9,341 nucleotides of DNA from CAYZJB01 sp964478735 (GTDB lineage Bacteria; CLD3; SB21), in contig CAYZJB010000081.1 in the NCBI GenBank assembly GCA_964478735.1, positions 1 through 9,341 of the forward strand. The letters are read 5' to 3'. Position numbers and translations under genes: made by a program. Of the stretch, positions 5,792-9,341 are shown in pieces (position 1 is the stretch's first letter; every line of letters begins with the position of its first letter). The notes under the pieces were generated by a model that saw only the letters and a list, made by a program, of their open reading frames with translations, was not told the DNA's origin and did not search any database.

Positions 5792-7753
5792 ATGACCCCC
5801 TTCCGTCTCGGCAATAAAAAAATATTTTACTACACGGAAGACCCCGATAAAGTGAGGGCGCAAATCGAAGGCCGGGCTTTCGAGTATCGTCAGGATCCGC
5901 TGGTGTTTGGAGTCAGTACCGACACGATCATCAATGGTGCGGCGTGTACCCTGGGGTATACGGAACCGATCTTAGGCCCGCACTTCCTCGTCGGTAAGGG
6001 CGACGTTATCAAAGAAGGCGACATCCAGAAAGGCAACTTCGCTGTCGTGGTCGGAGGGCAAAGTTACGGCAGCGGATCGTCGCGGGAAGTCGCCGTCGTT
6101 GCCCATCGCGGGGCGGGAATTCAACTGGTCGTCGCGCAGAGTTTTGAACGGATTTTCCGGGAAAACATGACGTTTGATCGCCTGCATCACACGACCGACA
6201 TGAGCGTCATCCAAAAGCTTCTGGCCGGAGAAACGATCGACCTTGATGTCCTGATGGAAGATCAACTTTCACCGCTGTACCGGTCGGTTTTTTTCGGCGG
6301 CGGATTGCTTGAATTCGGAAAGAAAATCCTGTCGGGTGAAGGAAAGTTGCCCTATCGGGAAGCCGGTCGTGCCGTTCGTCCCATGACAATCGCCGAAAAA
6401 ATTCTGGCCGGAAAAGCCGTCGCACCGGATAAGGCGGATCGGCGGGGACTCACGTCCGTCGTGCCGGGAGAGCAATTGTTTGTCCACGCCGACTTTGTCG
6501 GGATGCACGAATATACCGGCGGTCACGTACGAAGTTTGTACGAAAAAGCGTTTGGCCATGATCCGGTTCATGGCGGCGTCACCGTTCGCGGCTTCAACGA
6601 CCATTTTGTCCTGATCGGACATGACGACGTACCGGGCGACGTTAAGAACAAACGTCTCCGTTCCGCACAAAGCCTCGCCCTCGAGCTGATCGATTTTTGC
6701 AAAGAACACCGCATTCCGATGCACGGACCCGGAGGAAATTTACCCTCGGGCGTTTGCCATCGTCTGGTCGTCGAAAGTTATGCAAAACCGGGCGACGTCA
6801 TCGTGTTGACCGATTCACACACGCCAACGGCGGGGGTCATGAATTGTTTCGCCTTCGGCCTCGGTTCGACGGCGATCACGCTTGCACTCGGAACGGGATT
6901 GGTACCGGTAACCGTCCCGAAGACCGTTCGCGTCCTTGTCGAAGGAAACGATCCGCTCAATCTGGTCACACCGAAAGACCTCATCCTTCACATCATTGGC
7001 GATCCTTACTTCCGGGAAATGAAATGGAAGACAAACCCCGGGGATACCGTCATCATGCAGTTCGGGGGTGAGGCCTTGGACCGATATACGGTCGACGAGT
7101 TGTCCGTCCTGACCAACATGACGGTGGAGGGCAGTGCGACGACGGGAGTCGTGGAACCGAACGACGCGATCATACAGTTTCTTGTGCAACGCCGGGGCAT
7201 GCAAGAAGCCGACGTCCGGCGTCTCCTCGTGTATCCGGACCCGAACGCCGAATACGAACACGTGTATCGTGTGAATTTGAAAGACGTTCCGGTTACGGTG
7301 GCGACTCCGGGCGACAGCAGAAACCGCAAACCGATCACCTCCGTGAAGGGGACGAAAATCGACAATGTCGTCGTCGTGTCCTGTACGGGAGCTTCGCTCG
7401 AAGATCTTCGGCAGGTCGGCCATGCCATTCGCGGGCGGCGCAAACTCGATCGCGTCCACATGGTCGTGACACCGAGCAGCGACCGCGTGTTCAAAGAGGC
7501 CGACGATGAAGGGTTGATCTCGTTATTCAAAGATTTCGGTGCGATTGTCACCGAACCCGGCTGCGGTTCGTGCATCGGAAATGGACCGGGCATATCCGTC
7601 GAAGGGACCGTCACAGCGTCGACAAGCAATCGCAATTTCAGCGGACGCATGGGCGGCAACGGGGACGTCTATCTTGTTTCACCGTTTGTCGCCGGCGTCG
7701 CGGCATGTACCGGAGAATTGACCGATCCCCGCGAATGGATGGATTCTCGTTAG
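5792..7753 (+). CDS. Aconitase/isopropylmalate dehydratase family enzyme, swivel domain first
   Basis: The 653-residue product is a single-chain 4Fe-4S hydro-lyase. Members isomerise citrate/isocitrate, 3-isopropylmalate, homocitrate or related acids in the cytoplasm. The N-terminal part (about 1-180) is LeuD-like: STDTII (42-47) and the substrate-anchoring SGSSRE (94-99), followed by an RIFRENM-type segment. The catalytic LeuC-like part starts at MTIAEKILAG (198-207), as LeuC proteins often do. It shows TDSHT (340-344), three cluster cysteines C531 (SCTG), C591 and C594 (CGSC), STSNRNFSGRMG (610-621) and a C-terminal GELTDPREW. All three cluster ligands are present, so activity is expected. 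The residue after SCT is Gly, where Asn is usual. The order swivel-then-catalytic resembles AcnB without its HEAT-like domain, and is the reverse of AcnA. No leu, lysine or citrate-cycle gene is adjacent, so the substrate is open. The ATG at 5792 is preferred over an in-frame TTG at 5765 inside the upstream gene; AGAGGA is rather far (15 bases), so coupled translation is likely. Confidence 0.88.
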   Translation: MTPFRLGNKKIFYYTEDPDKVRAQIEGRAFEYRQDPLVFGVSTDTIINGAACTLGYTEPILGPHFLVGKGDVIKEGDIQKGNFAVVVGGQSYGSGSSREVAVVAHRGAGIQLVVAQSFERIFRENMTFDRLHHTTDMSVIQKLLAGETIDLDVLMEDQLSPLYRSVFFGGGLLEFGKKILSGEGKLPYREAGRAVRPMTIAEKILAGKAVAPDKADRRGLTSVVPGEQLFVHADFVGMHEYTGGHVRSLYEKAFGHDPVHGGVTVRGFNDHFVLIGHDDVPGDVKNKRLRSAQSLALELIDFCKEHRIPMHGPGGNLPSGVCHRLVVESYAKPGDVIVLTDSHTPTAGVMNCFAFGLGSTAITLALGTGLVPVTVPKTVRVLVEGNDPLNLVTPKDLILHIIGDPYFREMKWKTNPGDTVIMQFGGEALDRYTVDELSVLTNMTVEGSATTGVVEPNDAIIQFLVQRRGMQEADVRRLLVYPDPNAEYEHVYRVNLKDVPVTVATPGDSRNRKPITSVKGTKIDNVVVVSCTGASLEDLRQVGHAIRGRRKLDRVHMVVTPSSDRVFKEADDEGLISLFKDFGAIVTEPGCGSCIGNGPGISVEGTVTASTSNRNFSGRMGGNGDVYLVSPFVAGVAACTGELTDPREWMDSR

Positions 7754-7772
7754 CCGTATACCCACCTTTTTC

Positions 7773-7801
7773 TTGACACAAGCCTCCTTATTTTCTAAAA
7801 T
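7773..7801 (+). promoter_or_regulatory. Near-consensus sigma70 promoter of the peptide transporter
   Basis: A perfect -35 TTGACA (7773-7778) and a 5/6 match -10 TAAAAT (7796-7801) are 17 bases apart, the best promoter in the window. Transcription would start near 7808, leaving a leader of about 100 bases before the transporter ATG. The promoter begins 20 bases after the stop of the aconitase-family gene, and no terminator hairpin is seen between them, so some read-through is possible. Confidence 0.8.
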
Positions 7802-7802
7802 C

Positions 7803-7903
7803 AGTCCACTTATTTAGCGGAATTTCAAAGGCTTAGTTAAAATCCGTTCGACTATCGATAGTCCACTTTGATCGAACGAATCCGCCATTTCCGATTTCAA
7901 AGG
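7803..7903 (+). repeat. Two short words duplicated in the transporter leader
   Basis: AGTCCACTT occurs at 7803-7811 and 7860-7868, and ATTTCAAAGG at 7822-7831 and 7894-7903, in the same order. The second copy of the latter merges into the ribosome site AAAGGAG. The spacing between the two words differs (10 and 25 bases), so this is not a simple intact tandem duplication. It may be a decayed duplication or paired binding sites. Confidence 0.45.
7845..7878. repeat. Palindrome plus overlapping inverted repeat (possible operator)
   Basis: GACTATCGATAGTC at 7850-7863 is a perfect 14-base palindrome. Overlapping it, CGTTCGA (7845-7851) and TCGAACG (7872-7878) are perfect 7-base inverted arms. Both lie about 40-70 bases downstream of the predicted transcription start and before the ribosome site of the transporter gene. 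As DNA they could be a dimeric repressor site. As RNA they would form two mutually exclusive hairpins. No regulator gene is adjacent, so the role is inferred. Confidence 0.5.
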
Positions 7904-7910
7904 AGCAGAC

Positions 7911-9278
7911 ATGTTTAAAGGACATCCGAGGGGTTTGAAGGTCCTCTTTTTTTCAGAGATGTGGGAACGTTTCGGCATTTATACGATGCTTGCGATTTTT
8001 ACACTGTACATGGGAAATTATTTCGGCTGGCCGGATGATAAAAAAGGCCAGATCTACGGTTTGTTTCTCGCGCTCGTTTATTTTTCTCCCGTTTTAGGTG
8101 GATATTTGGCCGATAAGTTTTGGGGATTTCCCAAGACAATCAAAATCGGAGCCATTCTGACCGGTATCGGATATGCGATCCTGGCGATTCCAAAACCGTC
8201 CGAGCTTTTGTTTTATACGGGTTTGTTCGTAGTGGCAATGAGCAACGGGCTATTCAAGGCGAACATCTCCGTCATGGTGGGTAATCTATATGAAAAAAAC
8301 AGTCCGCTGAAAGATTCGGGATACAATATTTTTTACATGGGCATCAATATCGGAGCCTTCATGGCGCCGATCGTTGCAACTTTTTTGAGAAATTCGATCG
8401 GTATCGAATTCGGATACAATGCCGGTTTCGGTGCAGCGGCGACGGGCATGTTGATGTCTTTCATCACGTTTCGTTTAGGACAGGCGTCCTATCAGGCGTC
8501 GGCGGCGCAGGTCGCTTCCCGGTCGACCGGGATGGCCCAGACGGAAGAATATGTGTCGCCGAAAAAAGAAAAAGACCGCGTCATTGCGCTGATCATCGTG
8601 TACCTCATTGTCGTCTTTTTCTGGATGTCGTTCCATCAAAATGGGTTTGCGCTCACGCTGTTTGCCGATCGGTCGACGCGTCCGATGGATCTGCCCGATA
8701 GTCTTCGCGGCGTGTTGTATTTCATACTCGGAATTTCCGATCCGACCAACGCTTCCGAAGCGGAATTTTACCAGGTGTTCAATCCCATGTTCATCCTTCT
8801 CCTCACGCCGCTGGTGATCAAATTCTGGGGTTATCTCAATGCACGCGGGCAAGAACCCGCGACCCCCGCGAAGATCGGGTTCGGCATGTTCATCTGCGGT
8901 CTCGGGTTTACGATCATGATCGGTGCGTCCGTTCTGGGAGGGGATGCAGACGCCAAAAGCATGTCGCCGCTGTGGCTGATCTCGTCCTATTTCGTTCAGA
9001 CACTAGCGGAACTGTGTCTCAGCCCGATGGGCCTTTCGTATGCCTCGAAAATGGCGCCGCACCGGTGGCGAGGGCTGCTCATGGGGGGGTGGTTTGCCGC
9101 AACCGCCATCGGCAATTATCTCGCGGGATTTCTCGGATCGTTTTATTCCACCTGGTCGCATACGCAATTTTACACCGTCCTTACGATATGCTGCTTTTTT
9201 TCGGCGCTTATGATTGTGATTTTCCTGAAAAAGCTTAAACGTGCGGCGGAGCCTGAAGCGGTGCCCGTGGCGGCGTGA
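7911..9278 (+). CDS. Proton-coupled oligopeptide transporter (POT/PTR2 family)
   Basis: This inner-membrane MFS protein is expected to import di- and tripeptides with protons. It has 455 residues, normal for bacterial members, and is strongly hydrophobic with about 12 or more membrane segments. Family marks are all visible. The helix-1 motif is E16-x-x-E19-R20-F21, and the loop signature GGYLADKFWG is at 63-72. Conserved K116 lies in NGLFKAN, where Pro usually follows Lys. FYMGINIGAF (141-150) is the second PTR2 signature, FFW...TLFADR (236-254) marks helix 7, and AELCLSPMGLS (366-376) carries the helix-10 Glu (E367). A hydrophilic linker (about 190-222) separates the two bundles. The start is firm: AAAGGAG (7899-7905) lies 5 bases before ATG. 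It has its own strong promoter and a structured leader. Base use looks more AT-rich than in the genes to the left. The exact peptide range cannot be read from sequence. Downstream, 9279-9341 is AT-rich with a terminal T-run but no clear hairpin. Confidence 0.93.
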   Translation: MFKGHPRGLKVLFFSEMWERFGIYTMLAIFTLYMGNYFGWPDDKKGQIYGLFLALVYFSPVLGGYLADKFWGFPKTIKIGAILTGIGYAILAIPKPSELLFYTGLFVVAMSNGLFKANISVMVGNLYEKNSPLKDSGYNIFYMGINIGAFMAPIVATFLRNSIGIEFGYNAGFGAAATGMLMSFITFRLGQASYQASAAQVASRSTGMAQTEEYVSPKKEKDRVIALIIVYLIVVFFWMSFHQNGFALTLFADRSTRPMDLPDSLRGVLYFILGISDPTNASEAEFYQVFNPMFILLLTPLVIKFWGYLNARGQEPATPAKIGFGMFICGLGFTIMIGASVLGGDADAKSMSPLWLISSYFVQTLAELCLSPMGLSYASKMAPHRWRGLLMGGWFAATAIGNYLAGFLGSFYSTWSHTQFYTVLTICCFFSALMIVIFLKKLKRAAEPEAVPVAA

Positions 9279-9341
9279 TTATAAAAACGAGTTGCGTCAA
9301 AATAAAGTGTTACCGTAATAGTCGTCGTATTTTTCTTTTTT

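Noticed and set aside
9292..9321. Possible promoter TTGCGT / TAATAG at the right edge
   Set aside because: The -10 matches only 3/6 with an 18-base spacer, and no downstream gene is visible in the window.
9283..9341. Terminator after the transporter (AAAAACGA with TCGTATTTTT, ending in T-rich sequence)
   Set aside because: The arms are about 34 bases apart and pair only with a bulge, so no stable compact hairpin can be supported. The structure may continue beyond the window.

Overview
The window is bacterial DNA of moderate to slightly high GC. It carries six complete protein genes, all on the + strand, and two tRNA genes, one on each strand. The families are chromosomal housekeeping ones plus a signalling enzyme, a metabolic enzyme and a transporter. 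I see no phage, transposon, CRISPR or plasmid features. The taxon is not decided by eye. Several proteins are divergent from the E. coli and Bacillus forms (trigger factor PPIase region, ClpP active site, aconitase domain order), which suggests a lineage outside the usual model groups. Neither tRNA gene encodes its CCA end, so a CCA-adding enzyme must act.

Region 1 (14-4531) is a protein quality-control operon. A sigma70-like promoter (14-42) precedes tRNA-Leu(UAG). Only 31 bases after the tRNA comes the trigger factor gene (tig, with a TTG start), then clpP (ATGA overlap), clpX (8-base gap) and a GAF-GGDEF diguanylate cyclase (21-base gap). Trigger factor folds nascent chains and ClpXP degrades tagged or regulatory proteins. 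The cyclase at the end of the unit would make c-di-GMP. The ClpP has Asn where the catalytic triad normally has Asp.

Region 2 (4532-4815) is a convergent/divergent junction. tRNA-Lys(UUU) lies on the minus strand with its own promoter and a rho-independent terminator, and its 3' end faces the cyclase gene. A good promoter (4755-4783) fires rightward.

Region 3 (4816-7753) is a two-gene unit. It holds an unrecognised single-pass membrane protein and, 10 bases after its stop, an aconitase/isopropylmalate-dehydratase family enzyme whose swivel (LeuD-like) domain is fused in front of the catalytic (LeuC-like) part.

Region 4 (7754-9341) begins with a near-consensus promoter (TTGACA, 17 bases, TAAAAT). 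A leader of roughly 100 bases follows, with a perfect 14-base palindrome, an overlapping inverted repeat and two duplicated short words. Then comes a proton-coupled oligopeptide transporter (POT/PTR2 family). The last 63 bases (9279-9341) are AT-rich and end in a T-run; I see no gene and no convincing hairpin there.

Most of the window is ordinary core genome. The points most worth a second look are the Asn-triad ClpP, the cyclase in the clpPX operon, the swivel-first aconitase-family fusion with its unknown membrane-protein partner, and the structured leader of the peptide transporter.
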